Origin: Tenrec ecaudatus
Taxonomy: Eukaryota; Chordata; Mammalia; Afrosoricida; Tenrecidae
Direction: 5' to 3'
Length of the DNA stretch: 64,000 nt
NCBI RefSeq assembly: GCF_050624435.1
Contig: NC_134541.1
Location: forward strand, 104,652,805 to 104,716,804
The notes below the pieces were generated by a model. It was not told the origin of the DNA. It worked only from the letters and a program-made list of their open reading frames with translations, and ran no database searches. This document shows positions 1 through 10,884 of this stretch, one piece after another. The position numbers and the translations under genes were made by a program. The number at the start of each line of letters is the position of its first letter. The stretch's first letter is position 1.

Positions 1-584
1 GCAATTGTGCTTACTGGACCCATGGGTAGTGGTGGGGGGCTGGTCCCCCCCAACTCATACCATATTTGCCCTTGCAGGATTTTGACCTCACATCACAAGT
101 CCTTGCCCTGAGTGGGCTGGGGAGGGGCAGCACACACTGGCTTCAGTTAGCACCTTCACTTTCTATTTTCCTTCAGCAGACAGTGCTGGCAGGTGACAGA
201 CTCATTCGGAAGCCTGGGCTCAGTGTCAGATCTAAAGTCGAGTGGTGACCCTGGGGCCAGGTGTCTCGAGTGCTTGCACACCTGCAGCTACAGCCGGTCA
301 CTGTGCTGTTATTTGCAGGATGTGCTGCCCCAGCTGCGGCAAGGGGTCATTTCTCTCAGGTCGGTTTGAGATCATATCACTGGGAACCGCATTTGCCTCC
401 TAGAGAGACTTTCTCTACTCTTCCCCTTCCGTCGGGGTAAAGAGGAAGCATGGTGTGTGCACATGCACACGTTTTCTGAGTGTGTGTGCTGTGTATATGT
501 CATATTTCCTTTGGCAAGTAATAATTTATGTGGAGTTTTCAATCTGACATCATTGAGTAACATTGTAGACACAGGGCTGTAACA
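1..584. other. Unassigned 3' flank
   Basis: Ordinary unique-looking sequence. No exon, RNA gene or repeat was recognised; the short frames are not convincing. Confidence 0.5.
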
Positions 585-935
585 TTTTCATTTTTAATCA
601 TTTTAATGGGAACTCTTAGATAGCATCACAGTCCATAGTTCCATCACACCAAGCAGTGTTGTACAGTTGCTGCCACAATCAGTTTCCAAACATTTTCTTT
701 CTTCTCAAACTCCTTGTTATCTGCTCCCCTCTATCCCCTCCCCCACCCAGGAACCCTTATCTATTTATTTATTTTGTCCCTATAATAGGTTTATGGGGCC
801 ATATCTTGCACAATGCAGTATATCCATTCACATACAATTCTGTTGATTGATCCCATCAAGGGCTTATGCAGTCAGCTCCCTATTCTCCCCTGATGTCCCC
901 TCTTCCCTTACCCTCAGGACACGGGGCTTTTTATT
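585..935 (-). mobile_element. LINE 3' end, L1-type 3' UTR, old copy
   Basis: On the minus strand the end resembles a retroposed 3' UTR. It is preceded by a G/A-rich polypurine tract (C-rich 720-750 on plus) and finishes with a tail at about 585-605. Its layout matches the longer copy that starts at 1981, including the common ttttaatcatttta start, but it is more diverged. Confidence 0.5.
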
Positions 936-1048
936 TTTTTAAATTATAATGCATCTACTAAGCAATATCCTTAGCTAAAGGGCTGTACCTTTTGGGGGTT
1001 CCAAAGTAGCCTTGTGTGTTTTCCACTCTTGCACTCAGCTAAATATGT

Positions 1049-1216
1049 CGTGGTGGTGGTGCAGCAGATTAAGTGGTTGATTTGCTACCAGCTTGGTCAG
1101 TGGTTCAAGCCCACTAGTTGCTCTGCAGTGGGGAAATGAGGCTGTCTGAAAAGACTTACAGCATTATGGAGCAATTCTACTTTTTCTTACAGGATCCCTA
1201 GGGGTTAGAATCAACT
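1049..1216 (+). mobile_element. AfroSINE, diverged full-length copy
   Basis: tRNA-related head (gtggttcaagcccact, B-box-like), body with gcaattctac, and 3' part gttagaatcaactcaaca leading into an expanded tail. Confidence 0.7.
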
Positions 1217-1385
1217 CAACAACAGTGGATTGGACTGGGTTAGACTGGGCTGGGCTAGGTTGTATTGGACTGGGTTGGGCTGGATTTAATTAGGCTTAGC
1301 AAGGCTGGGATGGGCTGAGCTGGGTTGGGTTTGTTGGGTTGGGTTGGACTAGGCTAGGTTGGGCTGAGCTGGACATGGTTGGGTG
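1217..1385 (+). repeat. Degenerate (TGGGCT/TGGGTT) tail array of a SINE
   Basis: About 170 bp of gggctgggtt, gactgggtta and ggttgggctg variants directly continuing from the SINE 3' end. This looks like a microsatellite grown from the gtgggtttgg-type tail of the preceding element. Confidence 0.75.
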
Positions 1386-1793
1386 TGAACATAATTCAAT
1401 TCCCAGTTCCTCATCCCTAGTCTGTTACGAGCTCTTTTAAACTGTTTTAGGTTGACATCTCTTATTTAATTGCCTGGGGGCAGAGAGGGTGCAACACACT
1501 CAACATTTTTACAAAGGTTTCGTCTGAGTCATCTAAGACAGAAAGCATCTCTACAGTGAAGTTCGTGCAATATCTTCAACCCCTTACCTGAGGACTGGGT
1601 GCGAATTGAGTCTGCTTGTCAAATTCCTGCAGGTGTACAGCCAGAAATCTAAATGCCCAAAATGAATGAAGTAGGATTTTTCAAAGTAGCTATGATTGGA
1701 ACACAGCATATTACAGCAGAGAGTACTGGGAAGAGGGGGCACTGGCAGTGTGGCTGTAGTGTGCGTATGCTCCTTTCTTAGGAAGGACTAACA
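1386..1793. other. Unassigned spacer
   Basis: No coding or repeat signal recognised. Confidence 0.4.
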
Positions 1794-1794
1794 G

Positions 1795-1972
1795 AGGAGC
1801 CCTGGTGGCAGAGTGGTTACACATGGGACTGCTAACTGCAAGGTCAGTGATTCAAAACCGCCAGGCTCAATATTCATTCAATCTTTAGGAGAAAGATGGA
1901 TCAGTCTCAGAAACCCACAGGGCCATTCCTGCCCTGCCCTGTAGAGTTTCTATGACTCAGCATTGACATAGG
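1795..1972 (+). mobile_element. AfroSINE
   Basis: Starts gagccctggtggcagagtgg, has aaggtcagtgattcaaaacc, and ends with the ctatgactcagcattgac block. Confidence 0.88.
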
Positions 1973-1980
1973 GGTATTTC

Positions 1981-3885
1981 TTTCTTTCTTTTTAATCATT
2001 TTATTAGGGGCTCATAAAACTTTTATCACAATTCACACTTACATCAATTATGTAAAGCACATGTGTACATTCATTGCCCTGATCATTCTCAAAACATTTG
2101 CTCCCCACATGAGCCCCTGGCATCAGCTCCTCATTTTCCCCCTCCCTCCATACTCCCCCCTCCCTCATGAACCCTTGATAATTTATAAATTATTATTTTG
2201 CCATATCTTGCCCTGTCTGACATTTTCCTTCACCCACGTTTCTGTTGTCCATTCCCCACGGAGGAGGTCACATGTAGATCCTTGTAATCGGTTCCCCCTT
2301 TCCAACCCACCCTCCCTCTACACTCCCAGTATCGCCACTCACACCACTGGTTCTGAAGGGATCATCCACCCTGGATTCCCTGTATTTCCAGTTCCTCTAT
2401 CTATACCAGTGTACATCCTCTGGTCTAGCCAGATTTGTAAGGTAGAATTGGGATCATGATAGTGGGGGATGGGGTGGTCAGGAAGCATTTAGGAACTAGA
2501 GGAAAGTTGTATGTTTCATCATTGCTACCTCACACCTTGACCGGCTCGTCTCCTCCCCGAGACTCTTCTGTGAGGGGATGTCCAGTGGCCTACCAATGGT
2601 CTTTGGGTCTCCACTCGGCACTCCCCCCATCATTCACGATGATAAGTTTTTTTGTTCTGATGATGCCTGATACCTGATCCCTTCGACACCTCATGATCGC
2701 ACAGGCTGGTGTGTTTCTTTTCTGTGGGCTTTGTTGCTTCTGAGCTAGATGGCTGCCTGTTTACCTTCAAGCCTTTTAGACCCCAGACACTATCTCTTTT
2801 GATAGCTGGGCACCATCAGCTTTCTTTGCCACATTTGCTTATGCACCTGCTTGTCTCCAGCAATCGCATCATGGAGGTGAGCATACAATGATATGATTTT
2901 TTTCTTTGATGCCTGATAACTGATCCCTTTGGCACCTTGTGATCACACAAGCTGAGGTGCTTCTTCCATGTGGGCTTTGTTGCTTCTGAGCTAGAGATGA
3001 CCGCTTGTTTACCTTCAAGCCTTTAAGACCCCAGATGCTACATCTTTTGATAGCCAGCACCATCAGCTTTCTTCACATTTGCTTATTCACCTGCTTTGTC
3101 TTCAGCAGTTGTGTCAGGAACGTGGGCATCATAGAATGCCAATTTAATAGAAGAAAGTATTCTTGAATTGAGGGAGTATTTGAGTGGAGACCCAATGTAA
3201 TTCTGCTACCTTAATACTAAACCTATAAATATATGCACATAGATCTATTTCCTCATATATAAATATATTTGCATATGTACATGCCTTTATTTAGACCTCT
3301 ATAAGTGCCCTTTGCCTCCTAGCTCTTTCCTCTATTTCCTTTGACTTTCCTCTTGTCCCACTATCATGCTCAGTCTTCATTTGGGTTTCAGTAATTCCTC
3401 TTGGTTACATTACCCTTGATCATGCCCTACCAGGCTTTCTATACCCTCCTCACCACCGATTTGGATCACTTGTGGTTCCCTTGTCCCTGGGTTTGCTAAC
3501 ACCACTTCCTTTGCCCCCACCTCCCCCTCTCCCATGTCCCCCTGGAATTACCGTTGTTTCTCCTCCAGATTGTTCACCCAGCCTATCTTACTTAGACCTG
3601 TGGAGATAATAACATGCACTAAAACAAGACAGAGAAAAACCAAGAAACAATATACAACAAAACAACAACAACAAGCCAATGACAACAAACCAAAACACAA
3701 CAAGAAAGAAAAGCTTGTAGTTAGTTCAAGGGCTATTTGTTGGCCTTTAGGAGTGTTTTCCAGTCCAGTCTGTTGGGGCACCATGCCCTGGCCCCAAAGT
3801 CCACCTTCAGCATTCCCTGGGGACCTCACTGCTCCTTTCTCTTGCTGTTCTGTTGCACCCCCTTAGTGTTTTGCCTCCATGTGGC
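1981..3885 (-). mobile_element. Afrotherian L1-type LINE, 3' UTR region, 5'-truncated
   Basis: About 1.9 kb without a reverse-transcriptase frame. On the minus strand it ends in an AATAAA-containing tail (1981-2005). It has a strong polypurine block (C-rich at 2130-2165 on plus), a hallmark of L1 3' UTRs, and an ACA-rich to T-rich stretch near 3640-3715. It contains an internal tandem duplication (2638-2890 and 2891-3127). The family name is inferred from composition and layout; a related LTR-less repeat cannot be excluded. Confidence 0.6.
2638..3127 (-). repeat. Tandem duplication of about 245 bp inside the LINE
   Basis: Two adjacent units share gatgcctgat, tgtgggctttgttgcttctg, gtttaccttcaagcctttta and caccatcagctttctt. 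Copy 1 is about 2638-2890, copy 2 about 2891-3127, roughly 80-85% alike by eye. Confidence 0.8.
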
Positions 3886-3924
3886 GGGATCAGATCAGGT
3901 GCAATTCCCACACTGGACATGGGC

Positions 3925-3993
3925 ATTTCTATCTTGCCCTGTAGAGTCTCTATGACTCAGCATCGCCTCCATGGCACTGAGTTAGGTTTTGAG
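3925..3993 (+). mobile_element. AfroSINE 3' fragment
   Basis: Only the end is present: ttgccctgtagagtctctat, gactcagcatcgcctccatg, and a gagttaggtttt tail. Confidence 0.65.
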
Positions 3994-4544
3994 TGCTAGT
4001 TATATGAGAACTCCTGCAGGGCTTCAGGCAGAGAAACAGAGTCAGTGACTGCACACCATATGTCAAACCTGGGGATTCCAGCTCCTCAAATTGGCTGCGT
4101 GTAGAAAATTCTCCAAAAGAACCCAGTGCTCCAGGCCAAACAGCCTTCAGTAAATGGTCCACTTGTCTATCATTAGACCTGAAGCTGACTCCACAAACGA
4201 GTCCTTCGAGGCTCATAAGGACATAAGGACATCCAAGGGTGGGTCTGATGAGTCATGCCTATTCCAGGAACCCAGAATGTGGGTTCTAGGAGAGTCAAAG
4301 CCATTATCAGTTCCCATTGATGTTAGGCCGCTAAACATGTGGGCTGCTATGCTTCCAGATGGATGCCTAAGTGAGCCTCAGACCCACTGTCTGTATTTAT
4401 CGTACGCACCATCTCTTATGTCCAGGAGCCTAGTGGACAATGATTAGGCCACACTTGGCTACATGTGGACAGCCTTCTGGCTCCTAGGGAGTTAGACCAG
4501 TGATCTGAGCCCATCATGATTTGAGCATGAACGACCCCCCTGCT

Positions 4545-4608
4545 CCCCGGGGCAGTTCAGTTGTATAAACCATGAGTTGCTATGAGTCAGAATCACCTTA
4601 ACAACAAC
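4545..4608 (+). mobile_element. AfroSINE 3' fragment
   Basis: gcagttcagttgtataaacc and gctatgagtcagaatcacct followed by an AACAAC tail. Confidence 0.6.
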
Positions 4609-4794
4609 CCAAAATAGCAACTCCTTTGACCAGACCTTCAAGTTCAGGAAGAGATTGCTAATATGAGCCAATAATCAGAAAGCCCCCCTGGATTGTCCTG
4701 AGGGCAGAGGGCATCCTTCTTACAATGCGAGGGTGTTGGATGTTGTCTGAACCCCGAGACCCTCGGAAATGGTGATAATTACAGGCCCACCCCA

Positions 4795-5390
4795 CACTGT
4801 GTGTTCAGGAAAGCAACTTTTGTTTATTCATTTATTTCACTTTCCGTGGAGAATTGGGTTTACAGAGGAAGTCAGTTTGCCATTCAGCAATTCCTACACA
4901 TTTGGTTTCGGCTCACTGATCACAACTCTTTCTGTGTAATATCACTTCTCCCACCGACTCCATCTGCATTCTTGTTTCTTCTCCACCCCTTCCTGACTTC
5001 CAAAGTTTGTCCCTGTGTCAGTGGTGCCTAGACTGTTCTCTTGAAAAAATTGAGCCATGTGGTAAATTCACTTCCAGACCTGAGGGGTGACTCAGGATCA
5101 CAGTCACGCAGGTTCTACCAGTCTCTCTCCAACCAGTCAGCCAATTTCCCTCCCACTCTCTCTAGGATTTTCTAATGTGATCCCTTTCAGATCACGGACT
5201 CATGAAAGCTGGGCACCATCTAGTTCTTCTGCTCTCAAGGTCATGGAGACTAATTTTTGCATGGTGTACTACCCCATTGGATTCGTGTTCCCATGTGTCT
5301 TTGTTTTCTACGTTGTTGTTTTTTTTCCTGGACAAGGAGGCACCAATAGTTGCACCTCAGATAGCTGCTTATAAGCAATTCAGACCCAAT
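4795..5390 (-). mobile_element. Probable LINE-derived sequence
   Basis: Contains gggcaccatctagttcttct and a gatagctgcttataagc block. These resemble parts of the afrotherian L1-type 3' region, including the gatagctgggcaccatc block at about 2800. Pyrimidine-rich on plus. Assignment is tentative. Confidence 0.4.
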
Positions 5391-5819
5391 CACTGCTCAT
5401 TGAAGCACGATGTAAGGAAACCCAGGGATGGCAGAGAGCCATCCTCCCCATTGTAATGCAGTTAAGATTCATAGATGCCCTTCTTATAAGGAGGCCAGGC
5501 ATCAAACCCTTTTGCTGGCCATTCCCCATCTTGCTGGCCACAATTGTTAACAGAGCGGAGCTGCCCCATCAGGTTTTCTTGGCTATCATCTTCATGGAAG
5601 CAGACAGTCAAGTCTTTCTTCTCTGATGCTCCTGGGCAGGTTGAAGCCACCAGCCTTTAGTGTAGTAGTCTAGGACCAACAGATGGCACCACCCAGGCAC
5701 TTTCAGGCCCTCTACTTCCAAGCATGGAGCCATTGGAAACCGTAGAGAGCAGCATCCTTCCCAGACTGCGGTACGTTGTTAGGTATTAAGTATGCCATTG
5801 AGTATGCAATTTTCTTCAA

Positions 5820-6008
5820 GGAGCCTGGGGCATAGTGGATTGCGTGTTGGCCTGCTAACCACAAGGTCAGCAGTTAGAAACCACCAGCGAGGATGAGGCG
5901 TTTGGCTCCCATAAAGTGCTACAGTCTAGGAAACCCATTGGAGCTGGTCTACCCTGCCCTATAGGGTTGCTATGAGTCAGGATCCACTCCGTGGGAGTAG
6001 GTTTGGTC
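5820..6008 (+). mobile_element. AfroSINE
   Basis: ggagcctggggcatagtgg head, ctaaccacaaggtcagcagt, and gggttgctatgagtcaggat near the 3' end. Confidence 0.88.
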
Positions 6009-6102
6009 TTGACGTTCTAGTTAGTTTCCTCTTTGGTATCACATGGGCAAGCTGAGCTTCCTGAATGTCACGCGGACCTTAATGAGGGCAGGGAGTGCAT
6101 AC

Positions 6103-6284
6103 TTGTAGTTGAGTCCATTCTGACTCCGAGTGACCCTATGGGGTCACAGAAGAGAACTGCTTCTATAGCGTTCTAAGGCTGTAAACCTAGATGGAAGCAG
6201 ACAGCACATCTCCCTCCCATGGTACCAAACTGCTGACCTTTACGATGGCAGCTGCCAACTCAATGATGTTGCCACCAGAACAGA
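6103..6284 (-). mobile_element. AfroSINE
   Basis: Read on plus: gttgagtccattctgactcc, gagtgaccctatgggg, then ggaagcagacagcacatc and a diverged head. Confidence 0.8.
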
Positions 6285-6885
6285 TCTGAAAGACCCACCT
6301 TGAACTGGGTGTTGGCAGCCAGTGGATCTTGGCTTCTGTTGTCCTATTTTAATAAGCGCTGCCAGATGAACATGTGACTCTTTAAATAGGGCAAACAGTC
6401 TGATTCCAAGACAATGTGCTTAGTCAGCCCCTTTAGGAGGGTTTTAGAGAGCAGTGGATGGGTGCGTGAATAAAGGTGGCCTAATCGGGTTCTATAAAAA
6501 GCCTGTCCTATCATCAGGGACATTCTGAGAAACACATGCCATTCTTATTAAGACTTTTTATGACTTGGATTAGGTTCAGAGAAGGGGCATGCATCCCATG
6601 CCACCGTGTAGGAATTGCAAGGGATCCAGTAAATCAGAGACGTACACAATACCTGGGGACCCTCTCAGCCCACCTGCCATCTGTCCCTGCCAACGTTGCT
6701 ATGGGAACAGGTGTGGGTTTGCAGGGCAGCTCCAGGACTAGGTAAGTCATTGGACTTGAAGGGCTGAAGGGATAGGAAGCAAATCAGCCCAGCAGAGGGG
6801 TGGGAGAACATATCACAGGTGAGGTAGCGGGGATGGAGAGAGGAAGAAACAGGCAGAGGCTCCGGTGCTTAATGAGTGCCAGTCT

Positions 6886-7083
6886 GGTATGCTGGGTTAC
6901 ACATCGGGCTGCTAACTGCAAGGTCCACAGTTCGAAACCACCAGTCGCTATGCTGAAGAAAGACAAGGCTGTCTGCCCCTGTAAAGAGTTAACAGTCTCA
7001 GAAACCCACAGGGCCAGTTCTATAGGGTCCTATAGGATCACCATGAATCAGAATTGGCTTTGATGCCAATGAGTTTTGGTTTG
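6886..7083 (+). mobile_element. AfroSINE
   Basis: gggctgctaactgcaaggtc, cacagttcgaaaccaccagt (good B box), and a 3' end with atgaatcagaattggctttg. Confidence 0.85.
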
Positions 7084-7127
7084 AGCATATATGGTTTAGA
7101 GTTCTGTGTGGTGCTACCAATGAACCT

Positions 7128-7208
7128 GAACAGATCAGAGGTGACCGAAAGGTTCAAGACTACCCAGAGGCACCTCAGAAGAAAGGTCTGGCAATGCACT
7201 CCCCCCAG
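7128..7208 (+). mobile_element. Old-type AfroSINE fragment
   Basis: gaaaggttcaagactaccca and gaggcacctcagaagaaagg match the older subfamily whose body reads cacctcagaagaaaggcctg; the 3' half is missing. Confidence 0.6.
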
Positions 7209-7331
7209 ACAGGCTGGAGGGTATTTCTGCTTGACCCGGGTGGGTTGCCACCATGGCTGGTTTGTATGTGGTTTACTGAGTGCTGCTTTGTGTGAGAGTC
7301 CAGAACCCAAACCCGACCCAGGCCAAGTCCC

Positions 7332-7531
7332 TCCTGCCTCCCAGCCTGCAGGAGGGGCAGGAGGAGTTCTTGGGGTGTCCATCCTGCCTCCCAGCCTGCA
7401 GGAGGGGCAGGAGGAGTTCTTGGGGTGTCCATCCTGCCTCACAGCCTACAGGAGGGGCAGGGGGAGTTCTTGGGGTGTCCATCCTGCCTCACAGCCTGCA
7501 GGAGGGGCAGGGGGAGTTCACAGGGTGCCCA
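7332..7531 (+). repeat. 50-bp minisatellite, four copies
   Basis: Units begin at 7332, 7382, 7432 and 7482, each with cctgcctcccagcctgcagg then aggggcaggaggagttcttg. The last unit ends diverged (ttcacagggtgccc). The unit length is not divisible by three, so the same peptide repeats appear in three frames. That explains overlapping frames on both strands here that should not be read as genes. Confidence 0.95.
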
Positions 7532-7704
7532 GGGCTGGTGTCTTGATGGCAGCACAGGGCTAGCTCCTTCCTCTGAGTGGCTTGCAGGTTGGAACTGATG
7601 ACTTTTCAGTTAGTAGCCAACCAATCTTGCCCCAAACCAGCCCGACCCTCTGCCTTTGGGTCAATTTAGACTCATCAAAACAACAACAACAAAAACACAA
7701 AAAA

Positions 7705-7915
7705 CCTCACTGTCATCAAGTGGATTCCAGCTCATAGCCCCCTGTAGGGCAGGGTAGCACTGGCCCTGTGGTTTCTCAGGCTGTGACCCTGCATGGGAAA
7801 GACCAAGACTCTCTATAGGAGTAGTCGATCTCCCTCAGGGTGGCTGGTGGTTTAGAACTGCTGACCTTGCAGGCTGAAGCCCATTGCATTACCACTGTAC
7901 CTCCAGAGCTGCTCA
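7705..7915 (-). mobile_element. AfroSINE
   Basis: ctcactgtcatcaagtggat, gtagggcagggtagcactgg, gctggtggtttagaactgct. An A-rich tail lies on its 3' side at 7680-7704. Confidence 0.88.
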
Positions 7916-7969
7916 TAGATACACAAATCAGTCTCACACCAAAAACAAAAAACAAACAAACAAGAAAAC

Positions 7970-8152
7970 AACTCCCTGTCATCAAGTTGATTCTGACCCA
8001 CAGTGACCTTATAGGACAGGGCAGAACTGCCCCTGTGGGTTTCCAAGCCTGTCACTCTTTGCAAGAGTAGAAAGCCTCATCTTTCTCCCACGAAGCAGCT
8101 GTGGCTCTAGAACTGCAGCCCTTGCAGTTAGCAGCCCAGTGTGTAACCAGGA
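7970..8152 (-). mobile_element. AfroSINE
   Basis: ccctgtcatcaagttgattc, ggacagggcagaactgcccc, and an A/CAAA-rich tail at 7935-7968. Confidence 0.88.
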
Positions 8153-8322
8153 CACCATCAAGCTCCTTGAAATTCAGACTCATGGAAGCCCTATGGGATT
8201 TCCAGGGCTGGCAATCTTTACGGAGAGCAGACCACAGCCTCACCTTTCTCCTGAGGTGCTGCTGGTGGGTTTGAACCGCTGACTTTGCCTGATGTCTCAT
8301 CCGTGGTGCTACCTGGGCCCCC
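8153..8322 (-). mobile_element. AfroSINE, adjacent diverged copy
   Basis: cagactcatggaagccctat, ggcaatctttacggagagca, ctggtgggtttgaaccgctg; abuts the previous copy head to tail. Confidence 0.75.
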
Positions 8323-9240
8323 TCCACCCTCTCACAGCTGTGCTCCACCGGGGTTAACTTTCCTAGCTCAAGTGTGAATGGACACACACACAATGCAGGA
8401 GTCTTGCTCAATACCCAGGACCCTTCAGTGATACCAGACACCCTATCCCTAAACTTGTCTGCTCTGGAGGGGTGTCCAGGGCCGGGGGCAGAGTGGATGA
8501 TGGAGCACAGAAGCCTGGGTCGAGATGGGGGGGGGCATGGTGGTGTGATACATGTGTGTATGTACATACGGGGAGGTGGGGGTGTTCCCTAGAACCCACA
8601 TGATGGAGACCAGGCTACCAGACATGAATAATTTACCTCTCTGTTCCCAAAACTATTTTCTGGGGTAAAAGACAATGATGAAGGCCTGTCCTGCCCCTCA
8701 TCCACCTCTTATTTCCAAGCTTAATTCTCCAGAAGGAGTGTGTGTGAGTGTGAGTGAAGAGGGATGGTTGTGGTGGGGAGGGGGGAAGGGAGATGCAAAT
8801 GAAATCCACTGGGCTTTGGATTAGTCTGCCTCCCTCATTGAAGAGGCAAGGGTGACTTTTCTGTCTGAGAAGCAATGAGTAAACAAATAAAAAATTCATT
8901 AGAGACAGGCTGCTATCGCCGAGATGAATGAAAAGTTAGAAGTCGGACCTGCCTTTCAAATGCCCTTGACCCAGTCAGTGGGGTCCTTAGCTCAGCAGGC
9001 GGCAGGACCTCCCAGGAGGAGGCTGTGTGTGCTCCTTGTCTCTTCAAGGTTCCCAACAGTGACCCCTTTGCTCTCCCCCTGGGGAGATGCCTTGTCTTTA
9101 ATGGCTGGCCCTGGTTATGTTGAGGACTTAAACACCCCCTGAGCTTGTGGTGGTCTCTCCTGACAAGTAGCCCACCTCCTGCCACTAAGGGGGCGTGGCT
9201 CCTAGCTGGGGGCAAGCTTCCGGTGTGATACTCAGCTCCC
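8323..9240. other. Unassigned spacer
   Basis: Mixed sequence with a G run at 8527-8534 and TG-rich patches at 8539-8570 and 8735-8757. No gene recognised. Confidence 0.4.
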
Positions 9241-9327
9241 ACAGCCTTGGAAACCTGCAGAACAGTTCTACTCCACCCTGTCCGTCACTATGAGTCAGCT
9301 TGACTGGATGGTAGGGAGTGTAGTCTG
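9241..9327 (+). mobile_element. AfroSINE 3' fragment
   Basis: cagaacagttctactccacc and tcactatgagtcagcttgac, followed by a GTAGGGAGTG tail. Confidence 0.7.
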
Positions 9328-9431
9328 GGTTTGCTATCAGGTTCCAAAGGATTCTTGCTGAGTCCAGAGATGAAGAGGTCTGCTTCTGTAAAAACCCAGG
9401 GCCTTGGAAACCCTTGGGAGCTGCTCGGCCC

Positions 9432-9785
9432 TGTGCTGCTCAGTGTTCTCAAGTCAGTTCCGACCCACAGCGACTCACTGTCCAGCGGAATGAAACACTG
9501 TCCGGGTCGGTGCCATTCCCACAAACTACTCTGACATTCGAGCTCATTGTTGCAGCCACTGTATCAATACATCTTGTGGAGCGTCTTCCTCTTTTTGGCT
9601 GCTCCTTGACTACCAAACATGAGGTCCTTCTCCAGGGTCTGGTATCTCTTGACAACCTATCCAAAGTGGTGAGACAAAGTCTCACTGTCAGTATCCTGGT
9701 GGTACTTCGTCCGACAGATGTCTGTTCTTTGGGGGAGTTCATAGTCGTTTCAGTGTTTGTTGCCAGCACCCCCAATTCAAGGGTG
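9432..9785 (-). mobile_element. RTE/BovB-type LINE 3' end
   Basis: The minus strand encodes a decayed C-terminal piece related to BovB reverse transcriptase (RGRRSTRCIDTVAATM, compare KRGRPRTRWIDTVAA of the family). It ends with the cagcgactcactgtc-type tail shared with AfroSINE. Frame disruptions make it a pseudogene relic. Confidence 0.82.
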
Positions 9786-9791
9786 CCTATA

Positions 9792-9996
9792 AAGAGCCCT
9801 GATGGCAGAATAGGATACAAGTTGGGCTGTTAAAGGCACAGTCAGCAGTTGAAAACCACCAGCCACCCAGAAGGAGAAGGACGAGGCTGTCTGCTTTGGT
9901 AAAGATCCCACCTCAGACCCCCGCAAGGGCCGTTTGACTCTGTCCTGTAGGGTTTCTGTGCGTCGGAATTGACTGGAGGTCAGTGGGTTTTTATTT
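9792..9996 (+). mobile_element. AfroSINE
   Basis: agagccctgatggcagaata, cagttgaaaaccaccagcca, gggtttctgtgcgtcggaat. It inserted directly beside the RTE fragment. Confidence 0.88.
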
Positions 9997-10365
9997 TTAA
10001 TCAGGGGCAGGACGAGAATTGAAGGTGAAGGAGCCTGGGTGCAGCGGCAGAAACCGATCCGAGGGAAAAGCAAACACCTCCAGTCAGGGGAGCGAAAGGG
10101 GCGGTGAGGCAGGTGGCACCCTGTCGAAGGCAGACTCTGCGAGACCCAGAACCAGTTTCCCCGTGGACTCTGGCTCTCTCTCAGGGTCACCCTCCAGCAT
10201 CTGTGGAGGCAGTGGTGGTGTCACCTGTTGCAGACCCATCCACAGCATTCTGTCAACATCGGTGGGCATGAGGCTTAGACATGGCTATTTCCCAGAGCTC
10301 CCCAGTCCTGGGAACCCCAAGACTGATGTAAAACAGCACTCAGCTACAGAAGAGCATACTACCAT

Positions 10366-10490
10366 TGAGTCGATGCTGATTCATAGCGACCTTAGAGGAT
10401 GGAGTAGACCTGCCCCTGTGGGTCTCTGAGGCTGTAACTCTTTGTGGGAGTAGGAAGCCCTGTCTGCCTCTTGCAGATCGCAGCCAACAC
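10366..10490 (-). mobile_element. AfroSINE, head truncated
   Basis: ccattgagtcgatgctgatt, gtagacctgcccctgtgggt, gtgggagtaggaagccctgt. Confidence 0.8.
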
Positions 10491-10710
10491 AGAACCAATA
10501 TGGGTTCTGTTGCTCTCTAACCCTCAGCTACTCACCTAAGAAGCAGGGTGGCTGAAGCCCACCAGGGGTAGTGTGGAAGAAACACCTGGGAATCAGGCTC
10601 TGTCGGGTGACCGTCCAGAAGGCTCTCAGAGCATAGATTTCCCCTCCAACACGTAAGTGGGATGAGACCATTACGTACAGGTTTTGGTTAGACAAGATCT
10701 AAGGACACAG

Positions 10711-10884
10711 CCAACTGCTGTCAAAGCCACTTCCAACTCAGACAGATCCTGCAGGACAGAGTGGGGGCTGCCCCCAGGGTTTCATGAAGCAGCCTGCCCG
10801 GTAGCTTTCTCCAGTGAGTGTGAACTGCCTGTCTTTTGGCTCACAGTGGACCACTTCACCGTCGCACCACCAGGGCTCCTGGCC
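10711..10884 (-). mobile_element. AfroSINE
   Basis: ctgctgtcaaagccacttcc, gatcctgcaggacagagtgg, and a head ending caccaccagggctcctgg. Confidence 0.82.

Noticed and set aside
7054-7563. 169-codon open frame on the plus strand
   Set aside because: Built from a SINE piece and the 50-bp minisatellite; the repeat peptides appear in three frames and no domain is recognisable.
9449-9820. 123-codon minus-strand frame as a host gene
   Set aside because: It resembles the C-terminal end of an RTE/BovB reverse transcriptase and is part of a truncated LINE.
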